Positions 8,461 to 18,423 of a stretch of DNA of 64,000 bases are shown here, piece after piece (within the stretch, counting starts at the first letter, position 1; each line of letters opens with the position of its first letter). This DNA is from Flavobacteriales bacterium 33_180_T64 (GTDB lineage: Bacteria > Bacteroidota > Bacteroidia > Flavobacteriales > Flavobacteriaceae), in the NCBI GenBank assembly GCA_002162685.1, contig MAAQ01000008.1, positions 62,001-126,000 of the forward strand. The letters run 5' to 3'. The translations under genes were made by a program, and so were the position numbers. The notes beneath the pieces were generated by a model, which had not been told where the DNA came from, made no database searches, and worked only from the letters and a program-made list of their open reading frames with translations.

Positions 8461-10215
8461 TTATAATTCTTTTGTGCTGAGTTGTTTTAAGTAGAGCTCT
8501 TTGTAGTAACCATCGGTGTTTACCAATGATTCATGTGTTCCGTTTTGAATTATTTTACCATCTTCTAGTACAATAATCTTATCTGCGTTTTTAGCAGAAG
8601 ATACACGATGGCTAACTATAATTGTTGTTTTTCCTTTAGAAATTTCACGTAGATTCTTTAATATTTTCTCTTCAGTTTCAGTATCTACAGCAGATAAACA
8701 ATCATCAAACAGCATGATTTCTGGAGCTTTAATTATAGCTCTTGCAATAGATATTCTTTGCTTTTGACCTCCCGATAGTGTAATACCGCGTTCGCCTAAT
8801 TTGGTTTGGTACCCTTTACTAAAGGTTTTAATATTTTTATGAACATCTGCATATTTTGCTGCGGTTATTATTTCATTTTCAGTAGCATCTTCTTTACCAA
8901 ACTTAATGTTGTTTTCAATAGTATCAGAAAATAAAAAGGCATCTTGTGGGACATAACCTATATGATCTCTTAAACTTTTGAGATGTACTTGGTTAATTTG
9001 AGTACCATCAATAGAAATCTGACCTTGTTGAACATCATAAAGTCTTCCAATTAGATCAAGAATTGTTGATTTCCCTGAGCCTGTTTTTCCTAATATAGCT
9101 AATGTTTCTCCTTTTTTAAGTGAAAAACTAACGTTGTCTAGTGCTTTAATATTTGTGTCAGGATAGATATAGGTTACATTACCAAATTCAATATTCCCCT
9201 TGATTTGTGAAGGTGATAAATTCAAGTTTTTTATTTCTGGTTCTTGCTTTAGAAATTCGTTAATACGCTTTTGAGACGCTTCTGCTTGTTGCACTAAGTT
9301 AGTAACCCAACCAACAGTTGCAACAGGCCAAGTAAGCATGTTTACATAAATTAAGAATTCTGCGATAGTCCCTATTTCTTTAATTTCGCCATTTATATAT
9401 TGCATTCCACCAACATATGCTACTAAAATATTACTTAAACCTATAAGTAAAATCATTGAAGGAAAAAATAAAGCTTGAACTTTTGTAAGATCTATTTGTT
9501 TTTGTTTGCTTTCTTCTGAAAGTTTATTGAATTCGTCATAGTTGTTCCTTTCTATTCCATAGGATTTAATTACCGAAATCCCACTAAAAGATTCTTGCGT
9601 GTAAGTTGAAAGATGAGATAAATATTCTTGAACAATTCTACTGCGTTTATTTATAACTCTACTTAATTTATAAATAATGAATGATAAAATAGGTAAAGGT
9701 AAAACAGTATATAGTGTTAATTTAGGAGCTATACTTAGCATATAAATTAGGGCAACTATAAAAAGCGTTACGGTATTTATAGTATACATAATTGCTGGTC
9801 CAGCATACATACGAACTTTACCAACATCTTCACTGATTCGATTCATTAAATCGCCAGTTCTATTAGCTTTGTAGAAGTTTAATGATAAATTTTGATATTG
9901 CTGGTACACCTCGTTTTTAAGATCGTATTCGATATAACGCGAAACATTAATAATCGTTTGACGCATTAAAAAAGTGAAAAACCCTGCAATTACAGCAGCT
10001 CCAATAAGATATAGTATGTTAATAGCTAATTCTTCTTTGAATACCTCAGAAGTGATTTCATTATTTAGTTTTTTAGAAATTGTTGTGATTGATTTGCCAA
10101 TAAACCTAGGTGTAAATAGTGCAAATATTTTAGCGCCTATGGTAATTAATATTCCCAATAAGAGTCTATAACGATACTTGAAAAAGTACTTGTTTATATG
10201 TTTTAGTTCTTTCAT
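8461..10215 (-). CDS. ABC exporter half-transporter (permease-ATPase fusion)
   Basis: A 584-residue MsbA-type protein. Six transmembrane helices occupy about residues 15-300, followed by the nucleotide-binding domain with Walker A GKTGSGKST at 376-384, Q-loop YVPQDAFLF, signature LSGGQKQR at 480-487, Walker B IMLFDD at 500-505 and switch His in IIVSHR. The residue after the Walker B Asp is Asp instead of the usual catalytic Glu, as in many exporters that work as pairs with a degenerate site. No partner subunit is adjacent. It exports an unknown lipid or drug. Confidence 0.92.
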   Translation of the reverse strand: MKELKHINKYFFKYRYRLLLGILITIGAKIFALFTPRFIGKSITTISKKLNNEITSEVFKEELAINILYLIGAAVIAGFFTFLMRQTIINVSRYIEYDLKNEVYQQYQNLSLNFYKANRTGDLMNRISEDVGKVRMYAGPAIMYTINTVTLFIVALIYMLSIAPKLTLYTVLPLPILSFIIYKLSRVINKRSRIVQEYLSHLSTYTQESFSGISVIKSYGIERNNYDEFNKLSEESKQKQIDLTKVQALFFPSMILLIGLSNILVAYVGGMQYINGEIKEIGTIAEFLIYVNMLTWPVATVGWVTNLVQQAEASQKRINEFLKQEPEIKNLNLSPSQIKGNIEFGNVTYIYPDTNIKALDNVSFSLKKGETLAILGKTGSGKSTILDLIGRLYDVQQGQISIDGTQINQVHLKSLRDHIGYVPQDAFLFSDTIENNIKFGKEDATENEIITAAKYADVHKNIKTFSKGYQTKLGERGITLSGGQKQRISIARAIIKAPEIMLFDDCLSAVDTETEEKILKNLREISKGKTTIIVSHRVSSAKNADKIIVLEDGKIIQNGTHESLVNTDGYYKELYLKQLSTKEL

Positions 10216-10267
10216 TTACTGTTTTGAGGCTTGATTTTTAGCAATTTGATATTTTAACATCCTTATT

Positions 10268-10329
10268 TTTGCTAATACTCCAATATTGAGTTAGCTTTGC
10301 AAGCTATTTTATGTATAATTTAAAATAGC
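10268..10329 (+). promoter_or_regulatory. Promoter of the leucine dehydrogenase gene with inverted repeat in the early leader
   Basis: TTTG at 10268-10271 and the -7 box TAGCTTTG at 10292-10299 are 20 bases apart, a good Bacteroidetes promoter. Three bases later begins a perfect 9-bp inverted repeat, GCTATTTTA at 10303-10311 and TAAAATAGC at 10321-10329 with a 9-base loop, which would fold at the very 5' end of the mRNA. Confidence 0.75.
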
Positions 10330-10347
10330 CTTTTAATCTAAATTTAA

Positions 10348-11451
10348 ATGACATCAGACGTTATAAGTTCTAAAGAACTCTCAAAAATTGACCCAGTCTT
10401 CGGACAATTATCTTTTGATAATCACGAGCAAATTGTTTTTTGCAACGACAAAGATACTGGTTTAAAAGCAATAATAGGTATTCATAATACAGTTTTGGGA
10501 CCTGCACTTGGAGGCACAAGAATGTGGTCATATAATAATGAATGGGAAGCCCTTAATGATGTCTTAAGATTGTCTCGTGGGATGACTTTTAAATCTGCAA
10601 TCACTGGATTAAATCTTGGTGGCGGAAAAGCGGTTATCATTGGCGATGCTAAAACACAAAAGACTCCAGAATTAATGAGAAGATTTGGTGAGTTTGTACA
10701 TTCTTTAAGCGGAAGATATATTACAGCTGAAGATGTTGGTATGACTACTGAAGATATGGATATTGTAAGGGGAGTAACACCATACGTAACTGGTATTTCT
10801 GAAAGTAAAGGTGGTGCTGGAAATCCATCACCAATTACTGCTTACGGTGTTTTTATGGGGATGAAAGCGGCTGCTAAATTTAAATATGGAAGCGAAATTC
10901 TAGAAGATAAATCGGTGTTTGTTCAAGGGATTGGACATGTTGGAGAATCATTAGTTGAACATCTATTAAACGAAGGAGCTAAAGTGACCATCGCTGATAT
11001 TAATCAAGAGCGTTTAGAAGCTGTAAAATCAAAGTATGATGTGACCATTTATAAAGGACAAGATATTTATAGCGAACCTATGGATATTTATGCACCTTGT
11101 GCTTTAGGTGCTACAATAAATGATGAAACGATTTATAAAATACAAGCCGATATTATTGCTGGAGCAGCAAACAACCAATTAGCAGATGAAGCTAAGCATG
11201 GAAAAATGCTACAGGATAAAGGTGTTTTATATGCGCCAGATTTCTTAATTAATGCAGGTGGAATTATTAATGTTTATGCTGAGTTAGAAAACTATGATAA
11301 GCAAGAAATTATTCGTAAAACAGAAAATATCTATAATACGACCTTAGAAATTTTTGAAGTTGCTAAGCAAAATAATGTGACAACTAACGTTTCAGCATTA
11401 ACTATAGCTAAAGAACGTATCGAAACCAGAAAAAAAGAGCAGAAAAAATAA
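10348..11451 (+). CDS. Leucine (Glu/Leu/Phe/Val) dehydrogenase
   Basis: A 367-residue cytoplasmic NAD-dependent amino-acid dehydrogenase. The N-terminal domain has LGGGKAVI with the catalytic Lys region, GPALGGTRMW and TAEDVGMTTEDMD. The C-terminal Rossmann domain has VQGIGHVGESLVEHL and CALGATIN. The length and motifs fit leucine dehydrogenase, which reversibly deaminates branched-chain amino acids to 2-oxo acids and is common in Flavobacteria. It is transcribed alone from a clear promoter at 10268-10299. Confidence 0.93.
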   Translation: MTSDVISSKELSKIDPVFGQLSFDNHEQIVFCNDKDTGLKAIIGIHNTVLGPALGGTRMWSYNNEWEALNDVLRLSRGMTFKSAITGLNLGGGKAVIIGDAKTQKTPELMRRFGEFVHSLSGRYITAEDVGMTTEDMDIVRGVTPYVTGISESKGGAGNPSPITAYGVFMGMKAAAKFKYGSEILEDKSVFVQGIGHVGESLVEHLLNEGAKVTIADINQERLEAVKSKYDVTIYKGQDIYSEPMDIYAPCALGATINDETIYKIQADIIAGAANNQLADEAKHGKMLQDKGVLYAPDFLINAGGIINVYAELENYDKQEIIRKTENIYNTTLEIFEVAKQNNVTTNVSALTIAKERIETRKKEQKK

Positions 11452-11495
11452 TTTAAAACCTTATTTAAATAATTTTTCTAGACTTAAAATAATAG

Positions 11496-11533
11496 TATTT
11501 TTGCAAAGCGAAAGGAGATTTACTTTCGCTTTG
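11496..11533 (+). promoter_or_regulatory. nusB promoter and 11-bp leader dyad
   Basis: The -7 box TATTTTTG lies at 11496-11503. It is followed at once by a perfect 11-bp inverted repeat: CAAAGCGAAAG at 11504-11514 and CTTTCGCTTTG at 11523-11533, loop of 8 bases, then a T-rich stretch (TTAATTTTTT). It could be an operator, a 5' stem-loop, an attenuator for nusB or the terminator of the preceding dehydrogenase gene. Confidence 0.65.
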
Positions 11534-11557
11534 TTAATTTTTTAGCTCTTTGCAACC

Positions 11558-12502
11558 ATGTTAAATAGACGACACATTCGGATTAAAGTTATGCAAACAC
11601 TTTACGCTTCTAAAGGAAGTGAAAGTGATAACATAAAAATCAATGAAAAATTTCTACATCAAAGTCTAGACAGCATGTATGATCTGTTTTTGGCACAATT
11701 ATCACTTCTTATAGAGGTACATAAAAAATCAAAAGACAGATTAGAAAAGACACAAAATAAGCTCTTAGCGACTCAAGAAGAGAAAAACCCAAATTCAAAA
11801 TTTGTAAATAATGAGGTTTTAGAACTCTTAAGTTCTAACCAAAGACTACAAGAAAGTATTGAAGATCAAAAAGAAAATCTTTGGTATCTAGATTTTGAAT
11901 ATGTAGATGTGATTTTTAAATCTATTTTGGAAAGTGATGTCTATAAAGAGTATATGTCTACAAAAACATCAACGTTTAAGGAAGATAAGAATTTCGTAAT
12001 TGATATGTTTACTGAAATCATAGCGCCAAATGATAAGCTTTATGATTACTTTGAAGATAAGCGTATTACATGGTTAGATGATTTGCCAGTTGTAAATACA
12101 GCAATTCTAAGACTTTTAAAGAGAGTTAAACTTTCATCTGAAGGAAAATTCTTTACTCCTAAATTATTTAAAGATATAGAAGATAAAGATTTTGGTACTC
12201 ATTTATTAAAAAGAACAATACTTAACCAATCTGTTTTTAGTAAAGAAATAGCATCAAAAACGAAAAATTGGGATGCAGAACGTATTACTCAAATTGATAC
12301 TGTATTAATGCAAATGGCGATTTGTGAATTTCAGAAATTCCCATCAATCCCAGTGAAAGTAACCATTAACGAGTATTTAGAAATTGCAAAGGAATATTCA
12401 ACACCAAAAAGTAGTAACTTTATTAACGGTATTTTAGATAAAATTACTAAAGAATATATTGCCGAAGGAAAATTGAATAAAATAGGAAGAGGTTTACTCT
12501 AA
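11558..12502 (+). CDS. nusB: Transcription antitermination protein NusB (long Bacteroidetes form)
   Basis: A 314-residue protein. It opens with the NusB start LNRRHIRIKVMQTLYA and ends with the conserved helices ITQIDTVLMQMAICEF and VTINEYLEIAKEYSTPKSSNFINGILD. About 150 extra helical residues lie between these parts, as is normal for Bacteroidetes but twice the length of Escherichia coli NusB. NusB with NusE binds boxA RNA and supports antitermination on rRNA operons. It is followed by the DUF1573 lipoprotein and yajC, the latter often next to nusB in this phylum. Confidence 0.93.
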   Translation: MLNRRHIRIKVMQTLYASKGSESDNIKINEKFLHQSLDSMYDLFLAQLSLLIEVHKKSKDRLEKTQNKLLATQEEKNPNSKFVNNEVLELLSSNQRLQESIEDQKENLWYLDFEYVDVIFKSILESDVYKEYMSTKTSTFKEDKNFVIDMFTEIIAPNDKLYDYFEDKRITWLDDLPVVNTAILRLLKRVKLSSEGKFFTPKLFKDIEDKDFGTHLLKRTILNQSVFSKEIASKTKNWDAERITQIDTVLMQMAICEFQKFPSIPVKVTINEYLEIAKEYSTPKSSNFINGILDKITKEYIAEGKLNKIGRGLL

Positions 12503-12561
12503 AGGTCTAGGTTTTATAGGTGATAGACTGTTAATGTTTTGTTTGAAAATGCCTTAAAAAT

Positions 12562-12603
12562 TTTGATTAAATGAAATAATTAGTACATTTGGATTCTCGA
12601 ATC
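12562..12603 (+). promoter_or_regulatory. Promoter of the DUF1573-yajC pair
   Basis: TTTG at 12562-12565 and TACATTTG at 12584-12591 are separated by 18 bases. The palindrome GATTC-TC-GAATC at 12592-12603 follows without a gap, matching the trend of dyads just after the -7 box in this genome. Confidence 0.7.
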
Positions 12604-12627
12604 AAAAATTATATAAAAATTATAGCA

Positions 12628-13125
12628 ATGAAAAAGACAATTTTAGCGTTAAGCGCATTATGTTTAGTAGCTTTTACATCTTGTAAAGAAGATGCAACAA
12701 GCAAAATTAATTCAGACAACGTAGCAGCAGCTGCAGAAAGAGATGCAAGTGCAGCAGATTTCCCCGTGATTTCTTTTGTAGAAACTGAGCATGACTTTGG
12801 TACCATATTAAATGGGACTCCTGTTGAAACAAAATTTAAGTATACAAATACTGGAAAAACACCTTTAGTAGTAAGTAACATTAAGAGTACTTGTGGATGT
12901 ACTGTGCCTTCAGATTGGAATAGAAACCCTCTTGCTCCAGGTGAGTCAGCTGAGTTTACTGTGAAATTTAATGGAAAAGGAGCTAACCAAGTTCAAAAAT
13001 CGATTACATTAACAACAAATACTGAAAAAGGTTCTGAAATTGTTAAGATTAAAGCTTTTGTTCAACCAGATCCTAATGCACCAGCTAAAAAAGCAGGTTC
13101 AGCAGCAATTAAACCTGTAAGATAA
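12628..13125 (+). CDS. DUF1573 domain lipoprotein
   Basis: A 165-residue lipoprotein; the start at 12628 is chosen because it gives a clean lipoprotein signal ending in AFTSC. The mature domain has the DUF1573 pattern: EHDFGTILNGTPVETKFKYTN, then SNIKSTCGCTVP and LAPGESAEFTVKFN, an immunoglobulin-like fold of unknown function found in many Bacteroidetes surface or periplasmic proteins. The longer frame from 12589 would hide the signal peptide behind 13 residues. It is 4 bases upstream of yajC. Confidence 0.9.
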   Translation: MKKTILALSALCLVAFTSCKEDATSKINSDNVAAAAERDASAADFPVISFVETEHDFGTILNGTPVETKFKYTNTGKTPLVVSNIKSTCGCTVPSDWNRNPLAPGESAEFTVKFNGKGANQVQKSITLTTNTEKGSEIVKIKAFVQPDPNAPAKKAGSAAIKPVR

Positions 13126-13129
13126 ATTT

Positions 13130-13420
13130 ATGTCAATCGGAGATATTTTACCTTTTTTAGCAATGTTTGCTGTGGTCTATTTTTTTATGATAGCACCGCA
13201 AATGAAAAGATCAAAGCAAGAAAAAGCTTTTGCTTCAGGTTTAAAAAGAGGTGATAAAGTTGTAACTAAAAGTGGTATGCATGGTAAAATTGTTGATCTT
13301 AATGATAAAGACAATAGCTGTGTTATCGAAACGCTTGCCGGAAAAATTAAATTTGAACGTTCTGCCATTTCTATGGAAATAAGCCGAAAGTTGAATACTC
13401 CAGCAACTGTAAAAAAATAG
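13130..13420 (+). CDS. yajC: Preprotein translocase accessory subunit YajC
   Basis: A 96-residue protein with one N-terminal transmembrane helix (PFLAMFAVVYFFMIAPQMKRSKQ) and a short cytoplasmic domain with RGDKVVTKSGMHGKIVDL and VIETLAGKIKFERSAI, the full YajC signature. YajC associates with SecDF at the Sec translocon. It forms an operon with the DUF1573 lipoprotein and is ended by the terminator at 13443-13476. Confidence 0.95.
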   Translation: MSIGDILPFLAMFAVVYFFMIAPQMKRSKQEKAFASGLKRGDKVVTKSGMHGKIVDLNDKDNSCVIETLAGKIKFERSAISMEISRKLNTPATVKK

Positions 13421-13442
13421 AATAAAATTTATTCAATCAATT

Positions 13443-13476
13443 AAAAAACTCCGAAAGATAACTTTCGGAGTTTTTT
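13443..13476. terminator. Bidirectional terminator between yajC and the YdeI-like gene
   Basis: A perfect 15-bp stem, AAAAAACTCCGAAAG at 13443-13457 and its complement at 13462-13476, with loop ATAA. A and T runs on the two sides let it act for both converging genes. Confidence 0.9.
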
Positions 13477-13480
13477 ATGT

Positions 13481-14080
13481 TTAACAATTTTTGTATTTGT
13501 CATGAAGGCCAACACCTCGAATAATCATAGGTGTTATTTTTTCTAATCGTGTTTGTTTAGTGGCTTCTCTTTTTGCGTCTTTAATATATTCACAATACTC
13601 TCGTTGTTTACCTGGAGTAAGAGATTTAAAGCTTGAATCGAGATCTGTATTTGATTTTAATACGTCTTTTAATTCTTTAGGTATAAGCACCTCTTTTGAT
13701 TTTCGAACGGGTTTTAATTCTCGACCTAAGCGTTGATTTTCTATAGCTTCTTTAATGTAAGTTAATACAGCAGCTTCATTGATATCTGTTTTTGTTTTAA
13801 AACGCATCTGTCTTAATGCTTTTGTTTTGTTTTCTTGAGCATTAATTAAAAGTTTTTGTTGATCTTTAAGAAATACACCATTAAAAAACCAAATACCAAA
13901 ATGCTGTTTAAAAGCACCTAAACCAACCACGTTTTTTCCATTTAGGGTATAGACAGGTGCATTCCATTTAATAGTCTCTTGAAGTTCAGTAGAGTCTATA
14001 ATAGATCTCAAAATTGATAACTCTTCTGCATAATGATCATTGACTTCAATATATTCTTCTATAGAGTTTACTTTTTCCAT
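13481..14080 (-). CDS. YdeI/OmdA-like protein with DUF1801 domain
   Basis: A 199-residue cytoplasmic protein. The N-terminal 110 residues are a DUF1801 (frataxin-like YdhG fold) domain: ETIKWNAPVYTLNGKNVVGLGAFKQHFGIWFFNG. The C-terminal part (LIPKELKDVLKSN, FKSLTPGKQREYCEYIKDAKREATKQTRLEKI) matches the OmdA/YdeI bacteriocin-protection family. The molecular function is unknown. It stands alone, convergent with yajC. Confidence 0.85.
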   Translation of the reverse strand: MEKVNSIEEYIEVNDHYAEELSILRSIIDSTELQETIKWNAPVYTLNGKNVVGLGAFKQHFGIWFFNGVFLKDQQKLLINAQENKTKALRQMRFKTKTDINEAAVLTYIKEAIENQRLGRELKPVRKSKEVLIPKELKDVLKSNTDLDSSFKSLTPGKQREYCEYIKDAKREATKQTRLEKITPMIIRGVGLHDKYKNC

Positions 14081-14126
14081 TTTTGTCGTTTAATGTATTC
14101 ATATGCACGATTAGTTATGCGGAGTA

Positions 14127-15887
14127 CTAATTTACTAAATTACCATTAACAAATGTTTTTAAGCATTTAATTGAACTCAATTCATTTGTCTTAATCTTTA
14201 ACGGATTTTTATCTAGAATAACGAAATCGGCATATTTACCTTTTTCTAGAGACCCAATTTTATGCTCCATATTAATTTGCCAGGCAGCATTTATTGTCAA
14301 TGCTTTTATCGCTTCAATTACAGTTATGTTTTGATTGTCACCTAATATATCTCCTAAAATAGTTTTGCGCTCAACGGCTGTTTGAATTAGTTTAAATGGA
14401 TTACTCTCAAACATGGGTTGGTCTGCATGTATGGAAAACATAATATTTGAATCTTTTACAGAAGCGATTGGTAAAATCTTTTCTGAACGTTCTTCCCCGA
14501 GTATATCTGATTTTAAAACATCGCCATAATAATATAAGTGGTTTATATGGAAACTTGGTGTTAGGTTAAGTCTTTTTATCCGGTCTATATTTTCAATAGG
14601 AAATAATAAACAATGTTCAAGTCTATGTCTTGATGTTGAGAAATCGAGCTCATTTTCAAGATCTTCAAATACATCAACAACCTCGTTTATTGCAGCATCT
14701 CCTTGCGTATGTAAGGCTATTTGCCATCCTTTTTTGTGATAGTCTTTTATAAATGATTTTAGATCATCTTTTTTTAATAAAGCGTTTCCTTTGTGTCCTT
14801 TTGAGATATGTAATTTTTGGTTTGTAATTTTTGAATTTAGATAGCTTTCATTGAGATACATTGAGCCAATATATGGTGAACCATCATACCAATGTTTAAT
14901 ACCTATAATGTCATAAAAGTCGTTTTTCCTGTCGTTGTTTTTAGGTAATAGATGGGCCATATCATGACGCATATAAATGAAATGCCTTGGATTTTGTTTT
15001 CTTTTAGGTAAGTATCCAATTGTTGCTAAAAAATTCCCAAATAATTCTGATTTGTCATTGGATAAATGTTTAAATAACAATAATGGTTTTTCATCTTGAA
15101 TAGTTATTCCAGCAGAAACGATGGTTGTATTTCCATTTTTAGCATAATCTGACATTACTTTAGACGCTGTATTGCTTAGCTTTTTTGGTGTTAAAACCTC
15201 AGATTTTAAAATATCAAAAAATGGTTTTACTGCTTGTTGCTCTACAATTAAGCCGTTTAATTTACCGTTTTTATCTTTACCATAATAGCTACTACTAGTT
15301 GGGGCTTTTGTTTTATTATTAATCCCAACAATTTTAAAAGCTCTAGAATTAGCCCAGTAATTATGTAGACTTTGACTAAAAAAGAGGACTGGGTTTTCGG
15401 GAGCAATTTTATCTAAATATTCTATAGATGGTGTTATGAGATCATTTACTAGTAGTGGGTCAATGCCTTTACAAATAATCCAATCGCCTTTTTTTGTGTT
15501 TTTTACAATGTTTTCAAAACTATTCCAAACGTCTTTATTTGAGTTGTATTTAAATCCGGATAAATCATGCATTTCAGATAAAAACATGCTAATTGAAAAG
15601 TGAGAATGAGCATCAATAAATCCAGGAAGTATTGTAGAACCTTTTAGGTCTACGATAACTGTACCTTTTTGTATATTTCTTTCTAGTTGTTCATTTGTTC
15701 CTAGGTTTAGTATTTTTCCATTTTGAATATACATGGCTTCTACATAGGGCAGGTGTTCATCTAGAGTGATAATATGAGCATTCTTGTATAATGTAGGAGG
15801 AGTACGTTCAAAATCTTGTCTGAGGTATATATATGAAATACATATAACACCAATTATTAGTGAAATTAATTTTAGTGATTTCTTCAT
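14127..15887 (-). CDS. Membrane-anchored amidohydrolase of the YtcJ type
   Basis: A 586-residue amidohydrolase-3 family protein with one N-terminal hydrophobic helix (LKLISLIIGVICISYIYL) serving as an uncleaved anchor or signal. Metal-binding motifs are present in order: GFIDAHSHFS near residue 93, ALHTQGDAAINEVVD, SRHRLEHC and SIHADQPMF, ending with the usual AWQINMEHKIGSLEKGKYADFVILD. Such enzymes hydrolyse amide or ester bonds of unknown substrates. It follows pepT in the same direction, 130 bases downstream. Confidence 0.88.
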   Translation of the reverse strand: MKKSLKLISLIIGVICISYIYLRQDFERTPPTLYKNAHIITLDEHLPYVEAMYIQNGKILNLGTNEQLERNIQKGTVIVDLKGSTILPGFIDAHSHFSISMFLSEMHDLSGFKYNSNKDVWNSFENIVKNTKKGDWIICKGIDPLLVNDLITPSIEYLDKIAPENPVLFFSQSLHNYWANSRAFKIVGINNKTKAPTSSSYYGKDKNGKLNGLIVEQQAVKPFFDILKSEVLTPKKLSNTASKVMSDYAKNGNTTIVSAGITIQDEKPLLLFKHLSNDKSELFGNFLATIGYLPKRKQNPRHFIYMRHDMAHLLPKNNDRKNDFYDIIGIKHWYDGSPYIGSMYLNESYLNSKITNQKLHISKGHKGNALLKKDDLKSFIKDYHKKGWQIALHTQGDAAINEVVDVFEDLENELDFSTSRHRLEHCLLFPIENIDRIKRLNLTPSFHINHLYYYGDVLKSDILGEERSEKILPIASVKDSNIMFSIHADQPMFESNPFKLIQTAVERKTILGDILGDNQNITVIEAIKALTINAAWQINMEHKIGSLEKGKYADFVILDKNPLKIKTNELSSIKCLKTFVNGNLVN

Positions 15888-16017
15888 ATTAGAACTTTTA
15901 ATGCAGCGATTATGTTAGAATATCATCAATTCCTAGTATTGAAATGCAATATTAAACGAAAGTTCGACTATTTTTATAAGAAAGACAAGTCGTAAAACTT
16001 GTTAGTAGAGACTGTCC

Positions 16018-17262
16018 TTACGGCTTGCTTTTCTCGGCAGTTAACTCTGCAATTTTACAAATCACTTCGGTAGCTTTTATCATGCTTTCAACCGGAACAT
16101 ATTCATATCGTCCATGAAAATTATGTCCTCCAGCAAAAATGTTTGGACATGGTAAACCCATATAACTTAGCTGAGAACCATCTGTACCTCCTCTAATAGG
16201 TTTTATTAAAGGTTCAATGTCTAATTGTTTCATGGCTTCTTCAGCGATATCAACAATGTGCATTACAGGTTCTACTTTTTCTTTCATATTAAAGTATTGA
16301 TCTTTAATATCGATAGTAATGACTTCGCGTTCATATTGTACGTTGAGATCATTGGTGAGTTTTTGCATTACTTCTTTTCGAGCTTCAAAATGTAATTTGT
16401 CATGATCTCTTATAATATATTGTAAAACAGTGCCTTCAACTTTTCCTTCGATACTGTAGAGGTGAAAAAAACCTTGATAGTCATCAGTGTGTTCAGGAGT
16501 TTCCATTCGAGGTAAAGAGTTGATGAATTCTGTAGCGATATACATGGAGTTTACCATTTTTCCTTTAGCATATCCTGGATGTACAATTTTCCCTTTGATA
16601 GTTATTTTTGCACCAGCAGCGTTAAAATTTTCATATTCAAGTTCACCTACCTGACTGCCATCCATTGTGTAAGCCCAATCTGCGCCAAATTTTTTCACAT
16701 CAAATTTATGTGCACCTCGACCTATTTCTTCATCTGGAGTAAATCCAACTTTAAGAGTTCCGTGTTTAATTTCTGGATGATTAATTAGGTGTTCCATAGC
16801 AGATATGATTTCTGTAATTCCTGCTTTGTCATCGGCTCCTAAAAGAGTTGTTCCGTCTGTTGTGATTAAAGTTTGTCCTTTGTATAGTAATAAGTCATCA
16901 AAATAATCTGGAGATAATACAATGTTTTCAACGTCATTTAGAATGATATCTTTTCCATCATAGTCTTCTATAATTTGTGGGTTTACATTAGCACCAGTAA
17001 AATCTGGTGTCGTATCAAAATGAGAAATAAAACCTATTGTAGGCACATCATGATCTACATTACTTGGTAAAGTAGCCATAATATATGCGTTTTTATCTAT
17101 GGTTACATCTGTCATACCAATGGCTTTTAACTCTTCAACTAATGCATTTGCTAAATCCCATTGTTTCGCTGTGCTAGGTGTTGTATTACTTTCTGGATCA
17201 GATTCTGTATCAACAATAACGTAACTTATAAAACGCTTTGTAATGTCTCTTTTGTTAATCAT
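16018..17262 (-). CDS. pepT: Peptidase T (tripeptide aminopeptidase)
   Basis: A 414-residue M20 family metallopeptidase, matching PepT in length. Visible motifs are [13 protein letters not shown] with the first zinc His and Asp, [11 protein letters not shown] with the bridging Asp, [12 protein letters not shown] with the catalytic and ligand Glu pair, and [35 protein letters not shown] at the end. PepT releases the N-terminal residue of tripeptides in the cytoplasm. It is divergent from pyrD, with 123 bases between starts. Confidence 0.95.
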   Translation of the reverse strand: MINKRDITKRFISYVIVDTESDPESNTTPSTAKQWDLANALVEELKAIGMTDVTIDKNAYIMATLPSNVDHDVPTIGFISHFDTTPDFTGANVNPQIIEDYDGKDIILNDVENIVLSPDYFDDLLLYKGQTLITTDGTTLLGADDKAGITEIISAMEHLINHPEIKHGTLKVGFTPDEEIGRGAHKFDVKKFGADWAYTMDGSQVGELEYENFNAAGAKITIKGKIVHPGYAKGKMVNSMYIATEFINSLPRMETPEHTDDYQGFFHLYSIEGKVEGTVLQYIIRDHDKLHFEARKEVMQKLTNDLNVQYEREVITIDIKDQYFNMKEKVEPVMHIVDIAEEAMKQLDIEPLIKPIRGGTDGSQLSYMGLPCPNIFAGGHNFHGRYEYVPVESMIKATEVICKIAELTAEKSKP

Positions 17263-17359
17263 TTGTGTGAACTATTTTTATACATATGAGTAAGAAAATC
17301 AAAAAACCTTTAAGGTTTATTAATAGGACGAAAGTTAGCGATTTTAATGAAATGAATAG

Positions 17360-17367
17360 TATTTTTG
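17360..17367 (+). promoter_or_regulatory. -7 box of pyrD
   Basis: TATTTTTG lies 18 bases before the pyrD ATG. No clear TTG element was found at the expected upstream distance, so promoter strength is uncertain. Confidence 0.5.
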
Positions 17368-17385
17368 CATTAGAAAATATTTCAT

Positions 17386-18423
17386 ATGTATAAGCTTTTA
17401 CTAAGACCAGTTTTATTCACTTTTGATCCGGAAAAAGTTCACCATTTTACATTTTCTCTAATTCGTAACTTTTCTAAGGTTCCTGGAATGACGTCCTTGT
17501 TTAAAAGTTTGTATCTAGTTAATAATCCATCTTTAGAACGCGAGTTTTTTGGACTCAAGTTTAAAAACCCAGTAGGTTTAGCTGCTGGTTTTGATAAAAA
17601 TGCAGTACTATATAATGAGCTGGCTAATTTTGGTTTCGGATTTATTGAAATAGGAACAGTAACCCCTAAAGGTCAAGTAGGGAACCCTAAAAAACGCTTA
17701 TTTCGTTTAAAGGATGATAAAGGTATTATCAACCGAATGGGTTTTAATAATGAAGGTTTAGAAGCCGCAATAAAACAGTTAAAGAAAAATAAAGGACAAT
17801 TAATTATTGGTGGAAATATTGGAAAAAATACGGATACTAATCCTGAAGATTATACCAAAGATTATCTTGACTGTTTTAATGGTTTACATCCTTATGTAGA
17901 TTATTTTGTACTTAATGTGAGTTGTCCAAATGTTGGTAGCCATGCAAAACTGAATGATAAAGATTATTTATTAGAACTCATTTCCGAAGTACAGAAGGCC
18001 AATAATAAATTTGAGAAACAAAAACCAATTTTGCTTAAAATTGCACCAGATTTAAATGATAATCAATTAGATGAAATTATTGATTTAATTGCTGAAACTA
18101 ATTTAGATGGCGTGATTTCTAGTAACACATCAACAGATAGAACAGGTTTAAAAGCATCAGTTGAGCGATTAGAAGCTATAGGGAATGGTGGTTTAAGTGG
18201 ACAACCCATAAAAGACAAATCTACTAGAGTTATAAAATATTTAGCGAATAAGAGTAATAAAGCATTTCCAATAATTGGAGTAGGTGGTATACACTCTGCA
18301 GAAGATGCACTAGAAAAAATTGAAGCTGGAGCAGATTTAATTCAAGTGTATACTGGTTTTATTTATGAAGGCCCTAAACTTATACGTGACATTAATAGAG
18401 CACTTATAAAAAAAGCGAATTGA
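17386..18423 (+). CDS. pyrD: Dihydroorotate dehydrogenase (quinone), class 2
   Basis: A 345-residue membrane-associated flavoprotein oxidising dihydroorotate to orotate with quinone as acceptor, step four of pyrimidine synthesis. The N-terminal membrane-binding helices are present ([20 protein letters not shown]), followed by [32 protein letters not shown] and [10 protein letters not shown], with the catalytic Ser region of class 2 enzymes. The C-terminal phosphate-binding motifs are [17 protein letters not shown] and [16 protein letters not shown]. The stop codon is inside its terminator stem. Confidence 0.96.
   Translation: MYKLLLRPVLFTFDPEKVHHFTFSLIRNFSKVPGMTSLFKSLYLVNNPSLEREFFGLKFKNPVGLAAGFDKNAVLYNELANFGFGFIEIGTVTPKGQVGNPKKRLFRLKDDKGIINRMGFNNEGLEAAIKQLKKNKGQLIIGGNIGKNTDTNPEDYTKDYLDCFNGLHPYVDYFVLNVSCPNVGSHAKLNDKDYLLELISEVQKANNKFEKQKPILLKIAPDLNDNQLDEIIDLIAETNLDGVISSNTSTDRTGLKASVERLEAIGNGGLSGQPIKDKSTRVIKYLANKSNKAFPIIGVGGIHSAEDALEKIEAGADLIQVYTGFIYEGPKLIRDINRALIKKAN

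Noticed and set aside
8500-8510. Possible inactive ABC ATPase because of Asp instead of Glu after Walker B
   Set aside because: LFDD is common in exporters of this family and all other motifs are intact, so it was kept as an ordinary gene with a note.
11460-11484. TTATTTAAA near the nusB promoter, like the left arm of the 23-bp dyads
   Set aside because: No TCTAAATAA arm at the fixed distance.
12589-12627. Longer start for the DUF1573 lipoprotein
   Set aside because: It begins within or at the -7 box and dyad and hides the lipoprotein signal.
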